A DNA stretch of 64,000 nt from NCBI RefSeq assembly GCF_965232925.1, contig NZ_CBDDRA010000010.1, forward strand, positions 1 to 64,000, in the 5' to 3' direction. This document shows, piece by piece, positions 51,234 through 61,100 of this stretch; within the stretch, counting starts at the first letter, position 1; every line of letters starts with the position of its first letter. Below the pieces are notes generated by a model that had not been told where the DNA came from, made no database searches, and was given only the letters and a program-made list of their open reading frames with translations. Position numbers and translations under genes: made by a program. Source of the DNA: Tumidithrix helvetica. Its GTDB lineage: Bacteria > Cyanobacteriota > Cyanobacteriia > Pseudanabaenales > Pseudanabaenaceae.

Positions 51234-51877
51234 AGCGATATCGTTTGGTAAGGTTGTAAGTTTTGGATGAGCATCCGTGTTTTAGCAATGATACTTGTCC
51301 AATCATCTTGGGCGATCGCTTCGGGTAAAAAAAGCTGACTAGAGATACCAACTGCGATCGCCCCAGCTTTAATATATTCCGCTGCATTGGTTAAATTTAC
51401 ACCCCCAGTCGGGATCAGCGGAATATCTTTTAGGACTGGCTGGAGGCAAGTAAGATAATCGATCCCCCCCATCAATTTAATCGGAAATACTTTGACCGCA
51501 GAGGCTCCCGCTTGCCAAGCAGAAACGATCTCGGTAGGGGTCAATGCCCCTGCAATTACAGGAATATTCGCATTCTTGCCGATCTCAATCAAAACAGGAT
51601 CGGTGTGAGGCGTAAACAAAAATTTGCAGCCGCAGGCGATCGCGCGTTCCGCCATTTCCGCATTTAAAACCGTCCCCGTCCCGATTTTGCAGTCAGGTAG
51701 TTCTTGTTGTAGCTTGGGAATTAAAGATTCTGCCTTATCGGTATTCCATGTGATTTCCATCAACTTGATCCCGCCTGCAGCGGCTGCCAGTGCCATTTCA
51801 CGCGCTAGACTTGCCTGTTCCGCTCGAATTACGGCAATAACACGATGTTGCTGAAGTAGACTCAACCAAGAACTCAC
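51230..51877 (-). CDS. eda: KDPG/KHG aldolase (2-dehydro-3-deoxyphosphogluconate aldolase)
   Basis: The 215-residue class I aldolase splits KDPG to pyruvate and glyceraldehyde 3-phosphate in the Entner-Doudoroff route. The catalytic Glu is in LMEITWNT, the Schiff-base Lys in ASAVKVFPIKLMGG, and GTGTVLNAE, FTPHTDP and IPTGGVNLTN are typical. It overlaps ruvX by 4 bp (coupled translation). No edd gene is nearby, so the substrate supply is not shown in this window. Confidence 0.93.
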   Translation of the reverse strand: MSSWLSLLQQHRVIAVIRAEQASLAREMALAAAAGGIKLMEITWNTDKAESLIPKLQQELPDCKIGTGTVLNAEMAERAIACGCKFLFTPHTDPVLIEIGKNANIPVIAGALTPTEIVSAWQAGASAVKVFPIKLMGGIDYLTCLQPVLKDIPLIPTGGVNLTNAAEYIKAGAIAVGISSQLFLPEAIAQDDWTSIIAKTRMLIQNLQPYQTISL

Positions 51878-51992
51878 AAACTTTTTCTATTAACTCCCCA
51901 AGATCATGCCACGAATAGGCAAGAACATCAGATAAAGATCTACGGCAAAAATGCTCGTCAAAAATGCCAGATCGAGACGCTAGAATGTCACC

Positions 51993-52682
51993 ATGTCTCA
52001 TTCCACCGAAACCAACACTCACTACCACACCCTTGGCGTGCATTACAAAGCGGCACAGTCAGATATCAAGCGGGCATATCGAGAACTTGTCAAAAAATAT
52101 CATCCCGATTGCAACCGCAATCTTGATAATCACGACCACATTGCTGCGGTCAATAATGCCTATGAGGTTTTGAGCAATCCCCAAAGTCGAGCCTCTTACG
52201 ATCGCAGTATCGGCATTGCCAATATTAAGTTCGTTTCTAGTGGTGCTGCCAAACGTGCTAAACGTGCCACCAGTTTTGATGAAGAAGAGTTGCTAGACAT
52301 GTGGACAAAACAAGTCTATGAGCCCATCATTACTGTCTTGAGCGAAATTTTAGATGAGTTAGATGACCAGATCGATCGCCTCGCTGACGATCCGTTTGAT
52401 GACGAGTTGATGGATAACTTTCAGACCTATCTAGAGGAATGCCATAACTCATTTATGAGAGCGCAGATTTTCTTTCGTGGAATTCCAAACCCTTCTTGTG
52501 CTGCCAGCGTTGCATCCAATTTGTATCATTGCCTGAATGTCCTAGATGATGGCATTGAAGAGTTTCGTTTTTTTACACTAAATTTTGACGATCAGCATTT
52601 ACATACAGGGCAGGAATTGTGGCGCAGAGCCGAAGAAATGCGAAGTTACGCGCAAGCTTCTATGCAAAATCTCAGACCCTAA
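51993..52682 (+). CDS. J-domain protein (DnaJ-like cochaperone)
   Basis: The 229-residue protein has an N-terminal J domain (about residues 10-70) with YHTLGVHYKAAQSDIKRAYR, the HPD motif in KKYHPDCNRN and NAYEVLSNPQSRASYD. It lacks Gly/Phe, zinc-finger and C-terminal substrate domains. The remaining 150 residues are helical, acidic and unrecognised (ILDELDDQIDRLADDPFDDE). It should stimulate a DnaK partner at a specific site. It is divergent from eda. Confidence 0.88.
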   Translation: MSHSTETNTHYHTLGVHYKAAQSDIKRAYRELVKKYHPDCNRNLDNHDHIAAVNNAYEVLSNPQSRASYDRSIGIANIKFVSSGAAKRAKRATSFDEEELLDMWTKQVYEPIITVLSEILDELDDQIDRLADDPFDDELMDNFQTYLEECHNSFMRAQIFFRGIPNPSCAASVASNLYHCLNVLDDGIEEFRFFTLNFDDQHLHTGQELWRRAEEMRSYAQASMQNLRP

Positions 52683-52762
52683 TCCGAAATTCTCCCAATA
52701 ATTCTCCCAGATCAAAAGCTCATAACCTTGAGTCTAGCCCCAAGGTTATGAATTTCTCTACC

Positions 52763-52864
52763 TATCCCGATTTCTCTTAAATTTGCGACAGATTGGGATT
52801 TAGGTTCCGCGCTCAGCGCGGTCTTTTCAGAAAGATGCGTTGCATCATTTTTTGAAAATGGTAC
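52763..52864. repeat. Dispersed MITE-like element, copy E
   Basis: The element is about 102 bp, with a decayed left end (TATCCCGATTT) and right end AAAATGGTAC. Hairpin 1 is CCGCGC-TCA-GCGCGG. Hairpin 2 has arms TTCAGAAAGATGC and GCATCATTTTTTGAA. Confidence 0.75.
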
Positions 52865-52879
52865 GAGCTAGATTTAGCA

Positions 52880-53827
52880 TTAGAAAAATGCAACTCTAGA
52901 ATCAAAGCCCTGCTTTCTCATCGCAGCATTTAATGCTTCCGCACCTGTGCGATCGGGGTAGCCTTGCACCTCAATATATGGACCGCGATTGGATGTTCTC
53001 ACTTGAGCGTTGGGAGAAACCATCTTTGCCCTTTGTAGAACCACATAGGAGGTCGTTGGAATAATCACAAAATAGCGAAATTGATTGGGAATAGGCGCAG
53101 GATTTGCGTCAATTGCTGCGGTCGGAGGCAGTGTGGTTGGTACAGGAGAAACAGGAATCGGTTGAACTGAGCGGTTGATTTCAACAGTTCCACCCTGTTG
53201 AGGATCTATACCCGTCGGCACGCTAGGAAGTGTATTACTGTTCTCAATTTGAATGGGCTGTGCGTTGGCGATCGGCAGCATACCACCCGTGTTATTGGGA
53301 TCCGTAGGGATTGAAGATGGAATGCTAGGTGTGATGGGAACAGATGGCAAGGTTGTAGGAATTGCAGAAGGAGCTACAGGTGTTGTCCCCCTAGTCACTG
53401 TAGTGGGCACTGCGGAAGGAACTGTAGGAAGTGCACTGGCAAATTTTGTCGATACAGGTTTAACCTCAGGGGATAAGCCTGCTTGTCTGAGTTGATCCGC
53501 TTTTTTTTGCGCCAAGTTGAGGTTATTAAAGCGTCCGATCTGTAAAACTTTCTGACCAGAATCTAGGTGGCTAACAAATGCATCGGGAGCTATGGTTTTA
53601 ACCTGCGGCATCATGGCAGGATTTACGTTGGCGATGTAGACAATGTATTGACTAGATGGCGTATAAGCCGTTGGAGTTGATGTTGGAACGGTTGGGGTCG
53701 GTGCTAATGTGGCATCGTCAGGGAAAGATGAGGGGGTTTGAGCGATCGCAGGGATGGCGATACCGCAGGATAATGAGGCTAAACCCAAAGTAAGAGCGAT
53801 GAGCGGAGTAATGTTTTTTCTCAACAT
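52880..53827 (-). CDS. Exported protein with two SPOR-like domains
   Basis: The 315-residue protein has a signal peptide (about residues 1-29, PLIALTLGLASLSCGIAIPAIA), then two SPOR-like units of about 65 residues separated by a Pro/Thr-rich linker. Unit 1 has YIVYIANVNPAMMPQVKTIA and QIGRFNNLNLAQKKADQLR; unit 2, at the very end, has YIEVQGYPDRTGAEALNAAM and MRKQGFDSRVAFF. SPOR domains bind denuded glycan strands. The ATG at 53827 is preferred over TTG 53836. Confidence 0.75.
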   Translation of the reverse strand: MLRKNITPLIALTLGLASLSCGIAIPAIAQTPSSFPDDATLAPTPTVPTSTPTAYTPSSQYIVYIANVNPAMMPQVKTIAPDAFVSHLDSGQKVLQIGRFNNLNLAQKKADQLRQAGLSPEVKPVSTKFASALPTVPSAVPTTVTRGTTPVAPSAIPTTLPSVPITPSIPSSIPTDPNNTGGMLPIANAQPIQIENSNTLPSVPTGIDPQQGGTVEINRSVQPIPVSPVPTTLPPTAAIDANPAPIPNQFRYFVIIPTTSYVVLQRAKMVSPNAQVRTSNRGPYIEVQGYPDRTGAEALNAAMRKQGFDSRVAFF

Positions 53828-54184
53828 AAAAATCAATGCCGTTGGCGTGTATGAGCCTATTAACTATGTGGGAGCGATCGCATAGCGAAAGTTGGGCGAG
53901 ATTATACCACATCTCACGTATTATGCAATAGCAATATTTTGCAATCTCTTCGTATGTAGAAGCTATAGCTACAAACAGGCTAATTAAGGCATCGAATAAT
54001 CTGTTGGCGGAAGGGAGTAGAATTTATGCTGAGCATTGTGTCGAAGTAGCCAAATTTGTCCTAACTAAATAGGCAAATGCTATCAGCTAATTTTGATCTT
54101 GTGATTTGCAAAGTTCCAAATGAGGAAGATCGAAAATTTAGTTCCCTCCCCTTACAAGGGGAGGGTTAGGGTGGAGTATATGCT
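53828..54184. other. Intergenic region between the SPOR-like gene and pilT
   Basis: These 357 bases contain the upstream region of the SPOR-like gene and a terminator-like repeat at 54143-54164. No gene was recognised. Confidence 0.5.
54143..54164 (-). terminator. Hairpin downstream of pilT (repeat family)
   Basis: CCCTCCCCTT and AAGGGGAGGG are 10-bp perfect arms around AC, about 21 bases beyond the pilT stop. The flank AAGGGGAGGGTTAGGGTGG also occurs, slightly changed, at 13629. It may double as a pilT terminator. Confidence 0.55.
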
Positions 54185-55612
54185 TTACATCCGACCGCGT
54201 AGCATTTGAGCCATTTCGTTCGGTTTTGGTGAATTCTCCACGGCTGTTTCTTCGGTAATTCGACCATCCTCATAGAGCTTATAGAGCGACTGGTTCATAT
54301 TACACATACCCTCGTAGGTGCATTTAGGAATGATCGCCTCAACTTCATCCACTTCACCACGTTTGATAAAGTCCCTAATGGCATCGGTGTTGACCATGAT
54401 TTCATGGACAGCAGCTCTTTTCCCATCGGTCGTGCGGACGAGAGACTGAGCGATAACTGCAACCAAAGATTCTGCGACTTGCACCCGCATGGGACCTTGT
54501 TCGTCAGGGTTGTACAGGTTCAAGATCCGTTCAATTGTCTTAACGGCGCTATTGGTGTGCAGGGTTCCAAATACTAAGTGACCCGTTTGTGCGGCTTTGA
54601 GTGCAGTATTTACCGTATCGCGATCGCGCATTTCCCCGATCAGAATGATATCTGGATCTTCCCGCAGAGAGGCTTTAAGCGCATTATCGAACTTGTGAGT
54701 ATGAATGCCTACTTCCCGTTGCTTGATGATTGCCTTTTTGCTTTGATGAACAAATTCAATGGGATCTTCAATCGAAATCAAGTTCTTAGGCATTTCCGCA
54801 TTGATAAAGTCAACCATTGCCGCCATTGTTGTTGACTTACCAGAACCTGTAGGGCCCGTAACCAAAATTAGACCTTTATGGGTGTAACAGAGTTCGCGAA
54901 ATACTTCGGGCAACCCTAATTGGTCGATGGTCAGAATCTTCAAAGGAATCAACCGCAACACCATCGCAGTGCCTCTCAGCGATTCAAACACATTGATCCG
55001 ACAACGGGCAAAATCGTACTGGGTTGCACCGTCAAACTCTAAGGTATCCCTAAATTGCAGAATCTGCTTTTCATCCATGATCTCGCTTAACCATGAATTA
55101 AAAGTCGGCAGATCGGGCACGGGATACTGATCTTGGATCACTATCAGCCCTCTGCTACGAAATCTCACCGCTTCATTTACGCCCAAATGTAGGTCAGAGC
55201 ATCCTTGCTCGTAAGCATCTTTGACAAGATGAGCCAACGTCGGCTGTCCGCTACCGCGTTGCAATAGTAAAGGCGACCCGGCTCCTACAATCGCAGGTGG
55301 GGGACCTGGACGGATTGGGGGGCGAGGATTTGGTGGTGGCGGAACGCTTGTAAATTGCGTATCGTTCGCAGAAGGTAGTGGGGTTCTTTGCTGTGCGGCA
55401 GGAGGTGGTGCAGACCTTTGTGATTGCTGTTGCGCTTGCTGTTGTGCGGCAGCAGGAGGTGGAGGTGGCGCAGACCTTTGTGCCTGCGCTTGTTGTTGCG
55501 CAGGGGGCGGTGGTGCGGGGGGTGTGGAAGGATTAGCACGGGGTGGGATTCCACTACCTACACCAGCACGAGGTGGGGGCGGTGGTACAGGGGGCATACC
55601 CGATTGAGTCAT
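54185..55612 (-). CDS. pilT: Type IV pilus retraction ATPase PilT with Pro/Gln-rich N-terminal extension
   Basis: The 475-residue cytoplasmic ATPase has Walker A GPTGSGKST (253-261), the Asp box around SIEDPIEFVHQ, the Walker B region DPDIILIGEMRD and the His box GHLVFGTLHTNS. It ends with the PilT-type tail EMAQMLRGRM. It depolymerises pilin for twitching and gliding phototaxis. About 125 residues precede the usual N-terminal PAS-like domain (QPTLAHLVKDAYEQGCSDLHL starts near 123), consisting of runs of Pro, Gln and Ala. This extension may bind partner proteins. PilT paralogues exist in cyanobacteria; which this is cannot be told. Confidence 0.9.
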   Translation of the reverse strand: MTQSGMPPVPPPPPRAGVGSGIPPRANPSTPPAPPPPAQQQAQAQRSAPPPPPAAAQQQAQQQSQRSAPPPAAQQRTPLPSANDTQFTSVPPPPNPRPPIRPGPPPAIVGAGSPLLLQRGSGQPTLAHLVKDAYEQGCSDLHLGVNEAVRFRSRGLIVIQDQYPVPDLPTFNSWLSEIMDEKQILQFRDTLEFDGATQYDFARCRINVFESLRGTAMVLRLIPLKILTIDQLGLPEVFRELCYTHKGLILVTGPTGSGKSTTMAAMVDFINAEMPKNLISIEDPIEFVHQSKKAIIKQREVGIHTHKFDNALKASLREDPDIILIGEMRDRDTVNTALKAAQTGHLVFGTLHTNSAVKTIERILNLYNPDEQGPMRVQVAESLVAVIAQSLVRTTDGKRAAVHEIMVNTDAIRDFIKRGEVDEVEAIIPKCTYEGMCNMNQSLYKLYEDGRITEETAVENSPKPNEMAQMLRGRM

Positions 55613-55727
55613 ACATCTACCTCGCTATTAGGCAATTTCTGCCAATATACCCAAAAATAACCTATCCTGTTACTGCATAGGCTACAAATATATTAGCTGT
55701 TGTAGATCATAATCCCTCAAAAATTGC

Positions 55728-56585
55728 ATGAATATTCTTAGTGCACTGCGATCGCAGTCTGGCGCTTCCAGAGATAAAGCAAAGAAAGCCAACCAAGAGC
55801 AGTCTCGTCCTTCGACCTCTAAAGGAATCGAGATTAAATCAAAACGAGAGTTGGAGATCATGCGGGAGTCAGCCCGAATTGTGGCGATTGTGCTCAAAGA
55901 AATTTCTGAGATCGTTACCCCTGGTCTGACCACAAAGGATCTGGATGCCCATGCCGAAAAGCGGATTCGAGAAATGGGTGCAGTGCCTAGCTTTAAGGGC
56001 TATCACGGCTTTCCTGCGACGCTCTGCGTCAGTATTAACAATGAAGTGGTACATGGCATTCCCAGCGCCAGACGGATTGTTAAGGCGGGGGATTTGATCA
56101 AGGTTGATGTGGGGGCTTACCAAAATGGTTTTCATGGCGATTCATGTATTTCGATCGCTGTCCCACCAGTCAGTGACAAAGCTGCAAAATTAATGCAAGT
56201 GGCTGAAGAATCTCTTTATAAGGGAATTGCTCAAGTCAAAGCGGGGAATTATCTAATGGATGTGGCGGGGGCGATCGAAGATCATGTCAAAGCCAATGGG
56301 TTTAGCATTGTAGAAGATTTTACTGGGCATGGGGTCGGTCGCAATCTGCACGAAGATCCTTCTGTATTTAACTTCCGCACGCACCAACTTCCTAATGTCA
56401 AGCTCAGAGCTGGGATGACTTTAGCGATCGAGCCTATTGTCAATGCTGGCTCAAAGATGGTGCGCATTCTCTCTGATAAGTGGACAGCCGTAACCGTTGA
56501 CAACCAACTTTCAGCCCAATACGAACACACGGTGCTGGTGACCGAGACAGGTTACGAAATTTTTACAGATCGGACAAAGGTTTAG
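55728..56585 (+). CDS. map: Methionine aminopeptidase, type I, with N-terminal extension
   Basis: The 285-residue protein removes initiator methionine. Metal ligands are visible: VDVGAYQNGFHGDSC (Asp-Asp), GHGVGRNLHEDP (His), LAIEPIVNAGS (Glu) and YEHTVLV (Glu). About 30 residues (SGASRDKAKKANQEQSRPS) precede the pita-bread domain, which begins near IKSKRELEIMRES. The extension is basic and lacks a zinc-binding pattern, so the plain E. coli-like type I is likely with a small tail. It is divergent from pilT. Confidence 0.93.
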   Translation: MNILSALRSQSGASRDKAKKANQEQSRPSTSKGIEIKSKRELEIMRESARIVAIVLKEISEIVTPGLTTKDLDAHAEKRIREMGAVPSFKGYHGFPATLCVSINNEVVHGIPSARRIVKAGDLIKVDVGAYQNGFHGDSCISIAVPPVSDKAAKLMQVAEESLYKGIAQVKAGNYLMDVAGAIEDHVKANGFSIVEDFTGHGVGRNLHEDPSVFNFRTHQLPNVKLRAGMTLAIEPIVNAGSKMVRILSDKWTAVTVDNQLSAQYEHTVLVTETGYEIFTDRTKV

Positions 56586-56621
56586 CTTTCAACGTTTCAT
56601 TATCGGCATTCAGCCCATTTC

Positions 56622-57062
56622 CTATGGTTGAGCGCCGATAGTTGTTCGATCTTTTAGTAAGCGATCGCAGATATTATTCAAGTATTTTGCAGTTTTGACA
56701 GGCTTACGCGGGGCGATCGTCTCTAGATTTGGCCATAGTTTCATGGTATCGCAGGGACAGGCTTTAGTCTCTCTCATACCCATATCAATGCAAGCTGAGG
56801 GTAAATTGCATCGAGGACATTCAACTAGTTCCCACTTGTCACTTAGTAGTTCCTGAATTGTTTCGTTGGTTCCTTCTAGATAAGCCTCTTTAGCCTTAAT
56901 TGTACTAATTTCAGTCCAAAGTGCTTCAAATTCTTGGGTATACCGCTCGCCCTCAATTACTTTACAGATGCCTACGGATTTATTTTCACTCTGAATCAAG
57001 ACCTTCTTGCCTACTTGCATCCATTGGGCAAGATAATCTTTTACAACGTCGCAGGTAGCCAT
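56622..57062 (-). CDS. Hypothetical protein with zinc-ribbon-like cysteines
   Basis: The 146-residue soluble protein is not recognised. A Cys-rich middle (WELVECPRCNLPSACIDMG, ETKACPCDTM) contains CxxC and CPC pairs that could bind a zinc or an iron-sulphur cluster. The N-terminus reads MATCDVVKDYLAQWMQVGKK. The ATG at 57062 is chosen; GTG 57071 would add three residues. It is convergent with map. Confidence 0.6.
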   Translation of the reverse strand: MATCDVVKDYLAQWMQVGKKVLIQSENKSVGICKVIEGERYTQEFEALWTEISTIKAKEAYLEGTNETIQELLSDKWELVECPRCNLPSACIDMGMRETKACPCDTMKLWPNLETIAPRKPVKTAKYLNNICDRLLKDRTTIGAQP

Positions 57063-57212
57063 AGGATTCACTAAAAGTTCTTGCTTATATAATTAATAAT
57101 AGTGCAGTTCTAGTGTGGAGAATCTGCATAAATTCTGGTAGTTTAGTCATAATCTTAAGCAAGAAATTGACAATTAGTTTTTGGTTTCTAAGTTGAAGCT
57201 TCCCTAAACCGT

Positions 57213-58031
57213 ATGCTTGATATGAATTCTGCAAAGTCTGAAATCCAGTCTAGAGTCAATCAGCCGCAGCCAACATTGCAGCCATCCGTACAAGTTAGCA
57301 ACCTCAATTATTACTTTGGGGAGGGCGAACTTAAGAAACAAGTCTTATTTAATATCAATCTAGATTTGTACCCAGGTCAGATTGTGATTATGACTGGCCC
57401 ATCTGGTTCGGGTAAAACCACTTTGCTGACTCTGATCGGTGCTTTGCGGACAATTCATGAGGGTAGTCTCAAGGTGCTAGGTCAAGAAACCATCGGCATG
57501 AACAAAAAACAGTTGGTTGGGGTCAGAAAAAATATTGGTTTCATCTTTCAAGCCCATAACCTGTTTTATTCTCTGACCGCTCGCCAGAATGTGCTCATGT
57601 CCACAGATATTTTTCCCAAGCAGTTTTCAAATCAACCAGGAACAAATGCTTCGCGAGAGGCGGCAGAGATCTTGACGCAGCTAGGACTAGGCGAACGAAT
57701 TGATTACAAGCCTCATGCCCTGTCTGGTGGGCAAAAACAACGGGTCGCGATCGCCCGCGCCTTAGTCAACAAACCCAAACTAATTTTGGCGGACGAACCC
57801 ACTGCTGCTTTGGACAGACAATCAGGACGGGATGTCGTTACCTTGATGCAAAAACTTGCCAAGGAGCATGGCATTACGATTTTGATGGTGACGCACGATA
57901 ATCGCATCATTGATGTCGCCGATCGCATCATCAATTTGGTGGATGGCAATCTCGACTCAGATAGCGAACTAAATATGCTGCTTGCCAGTGGCGATCGCGC
58001 TGCACTCAACAAGCGCACCTTGATGCTTTAA
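57213..58031 (+). CDS. devA: DevA-family ABC transporter ATP-binding protein
   Basis: The 272-residue ATPase matches DevA, part of the MacB/LolD-like exporter class: YFGEGELKKQVLFNINLDL, Walker A GPSGSGKTTL, IGFIFQAHNLFYSLTARQNV (Q-loop), signature LSGGQKQRVAIAR, Walker B LILADEPTAALD and VTHDNRI (switch His). DevA energises TolC-dependent export of glycolipids in heterocyst formers, but homologues occur in other cyanobacteria. No devB or devC lies next to it, so it is an orphan here. Met4 is an alternative start. Confidence 0.88.
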   Translation: MLDMNSAKSEIQSRVNQPQPTLQPSVQVSNLNYYFGEGELKKQVLFNINLDLYPGQIVIMTGPSGSGKTTLLTLIGALRTIHEGSLKVLGQETIGMNKKQLVGVRKNIGFIFQAHNLFYSLTARQNVLMSTDIFPKQFSNQPGTNASREAAEILTQLGLGERIDYKPHALSGGQKQRVAIARALVNKPKLILADEPTAALDRQSGRDVVTLMQKLAKEHGITILMVTHDNRIIDVADRIINLVDGNLDSDSELNMLLASGDRAALNKRTLML

Positions 58032-58073
58032 ATTTATCTACAAATTTTTCGGTGATTCAAATAGAATAAGTGG

Positions 58074-58160
58074 ATGAATGACAGCGATCGCCAAAGAGTT
58101 CAAGCATTTTTAACAAGGTGGAAAAGCTCTCACGGAAATGAGTGGGCAAACTATTTCTGA
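58074..58160 (+). pseudogene. Possible N-terminal fragment of a DNA methyltransferase gene
   Basis: ATG at 58074 opens a 28-codon frame, MNDSDRQRVQAFLTRWKSSH and GNEWANYF, before a stop. The pattern RxxxFLxRWxxSxGNExANY is the start of class I type IIG-like methyltransferases, whose next residues are usually FLxELCDLLG. The rest is absent and downstream DNA belongs to the RND permease gene. Recognition is from memory and tentative. Confidence 0.3.
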
Positions 58161-58183
58161 TCTGATTTTAGAGCGAAAGTGCT

Positions 58184-61100
58184 TTAATTTCTTGACAATA
58201 CTCTTATTGGTACTAACTTTCTCACCTTTGCCCAGCTAAGTTCATGCATCAGCACATAGGAGCAGGGGATTAAAAAAAGAGTCAGTAGCGTCGCAAGGGC
58301 AAGACCAGAAAAGATCACAATACCAAGGGGTTGCAAAAATTCGCCACCATCACCGCCGCCAAGGGCTAGGGGAAACGCACCGACAACAGTTGTAATTGTG
58401 GTCATCAGGATCGGACGTAAGCGCGTAGGTGCAGCTTTGAGAATTGCTTGAGCGCGACTGCATTTTTCCTCTTCACGAATTTGGTTCGCAAGTTCCACTA
58501 GCACGATCGCATTATTAACCACAATCCCAATCAGCAGGATGCCACCAATTACGACCATGACGTTAATGGAGCTATTGGTGACAAAAAGACCGATGATGCC
58601 GCTAGAGAGGGCGAGGGGAATCGTCAGCATGATCACCAAAGGGTCGAGCAGAGAGTTGTACTGCACCGCCATCACTACAAAGACTAGGAATGAAGCAAGT
58701 ACGCCTAAGACACCAAAGGATTTAGAAAGATTTTCACTGGCAACTTTGGCGGTACTGGGTAAAACGGTGATGCCTTCGGGCAAATCAAATTCCTTGACGA
58801 TCTGTTCAGTTTGAGTGAGAGCATCGCCGAGACTGGCTCCACGCTCTAGGCTACCGAGAATCAAGAATACTTGACGCTGGTTAATCCGCTGGATTTCTCC
58901 AGGGGCGCGACCTTCACGAATCGAGGCGACATCACCGAGGCGAACGGGGCTATTATTGCTGGTGCTAAATAGAGGAACTTGCATCAGTTGAGAGGCATTT
59001 TGGCGCAACTCAGGATCGAGTTGTACGCGCACATCCACGAGGCGATCGCCCCTTTGTAATTGGGTTGGCACAGAGCCTGTAATCGCCGTTTGCAAGGTTG
59101 CCCCCACTGACTGGGTGGAGAGTCCGAGCGATTGCAATCTTTCCCAATCGGGAGAAATCTGCACTTCGGGTTGACGGGCATCGATGTCAGGACGGAAGTT
59201 TGCACCTTTGACTTTTTCTAAAGCAGTAAGCAATTCTGTGCCTGTCTGGGCTAATACCTCTGGATTATTGCTCTGCAAAATTACGTCAATGTCGGTTCTA
59301 GGAACAGGTGAGTTATTGACGATAATCCCGCGTACTTGCCCTGGGTTAACTCTAATCCGCACACCCGCTAGATTCAACTTATTAATTTCGGCATTAACAC
59401 GCTTAATAAAGTCGGTAACATCGGTATTAGGTTTGAGAGTGATGGTGCTACTGGCTCGTAAGGGGTTTGTAGTGATATTGCTACCAAAACTAGTACCACC
59501 CGTACTGGTAAAGGCATAGCCCGTTTCAGGCTGTTTGAGCAAAATTTCATCGACAATCCCCATGACTTTGCGGTTAGTGGCGAGGGTTGTGCCTGCGGGA
59601 AATTGAGCATTGACAGTGACATCACCTGTTTTTACCTGCGGAATGATTTCTTGAGGCAGTTGTCGCCCCATCAGAAAGCCACTGCCACCGAGTACGGCAA
59701 ATAGAGCGATTATCACCCATAAACGATAATGAATAATTTGGGCTAGAAATCCTGCATAGCCAATTGTGGCAGATTCAAATCTTTGATTGAACGCTCGAAT
59801 GAGCCAAAGTTCGCTAAATCCACTCGACCAAGGAATATTTAATAGTCGAGAAGCTAGCATTGGAACTATCGTTACTGCGATCGCGATCGCTGCAATATTG
59901 CCGAAGCTAATAGTAAGAATAAGCTGATTGAAGAGTAGCGAAAGAAATCCACCTAGTAATAGAAAAGGGAAAATAACAACTAAATTAGTACTGGTAGAAG
60001 CAATCAAGGCTGATTCAATCTCGGTGCTGCTAGCTTGGGTTTGGGAAATTACGTCTTGTGCGCCTTGTCCCTTACCCATTTTTTTCATGCCATTGAGAAT
60101 ATTATCAAGCATCACAACTGAGCAATCTACTACCCCTCCTGCTCCTAGCGCTAATCCCCCCAAGCTAAATATATTGAGTGAGAAGCCACAAATTCCCATT
60201 GCAATAATCGAAGCAAGTGTGGCTAGGGGGATCGCAAGGATAATAATTAGAGCCTGTCTCAAGGAACCAAGGAATAATAATACTGTGATGGCTGCTAATA
60301 ATGCCCCCATCAATCCTGAATATGTAACGTCAGAAACTGAAGCCCTAATTAGTCGGGAATCGTCTAATGTTGGAGTCAAAATTGCATCTTCGGGAAGTAA
60401 TCCTTTTTCTCTAAGAAATTCTACTTTTGACTTAATTCGATCTACAACTTCTATGGTATTTGCTTCAGGCTGTTTTGTAATGAGAACTCTAACGGCGGCT
60501 TGACCATTCAGGGAACTAAAAATACGCTGCTCTTCCGTACCATCGACAACAGTAGCAAAGTCACGCAGATAAACCTGTCTAGTTTCATTTGCCCCACTAT
60601 TGCCACTACGCACATTAAAAGACAAGTTCTCGATCTCTTGGGCATTGCGGAATTTTCCGATCGCACGGGTGAGCGGTTCTACAGAACCATCACGCAACCG
60701 TCCGCCCGAAATATCAATATTGCGATCTTTTAGAGCCGCTAATACCGTATTCACATTTACGCCCACAGCTTGCAATCGTTTGAGATCGAGATTGACCTGT
60801 ACTTCTTCTTTAACGCCGCCAACGACATCCACACCTGCGACTCCTGGGACGACCGAAATTTCACGTCCTAATTCCTCATCAGCAAAGAGACGTAACTTCG
60901 CAATTGGCAGAGAAGGAGATGTTAGAGCTAATTCGTAAATTGGCGATTGAGATGGATCGAATTTGAAGATCCGCGCATCTTCAACGTTATCAGGTAAACG
61001 GCTCCGCGAGCGGTTGAAGGTTGCCACCACATCATTTAACGCCTGATCGATCTTGCTTCCTGCATCAAAAAACAAATCGACCCGTACCTGTCCTTCACGG

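Noticed and set aside
57213..58031. devA as evidence for heterocyst formation
   Set aside because: DevA homologues occur in non-heterocystous cyanobacteria and no other heterocyst gene is present here.
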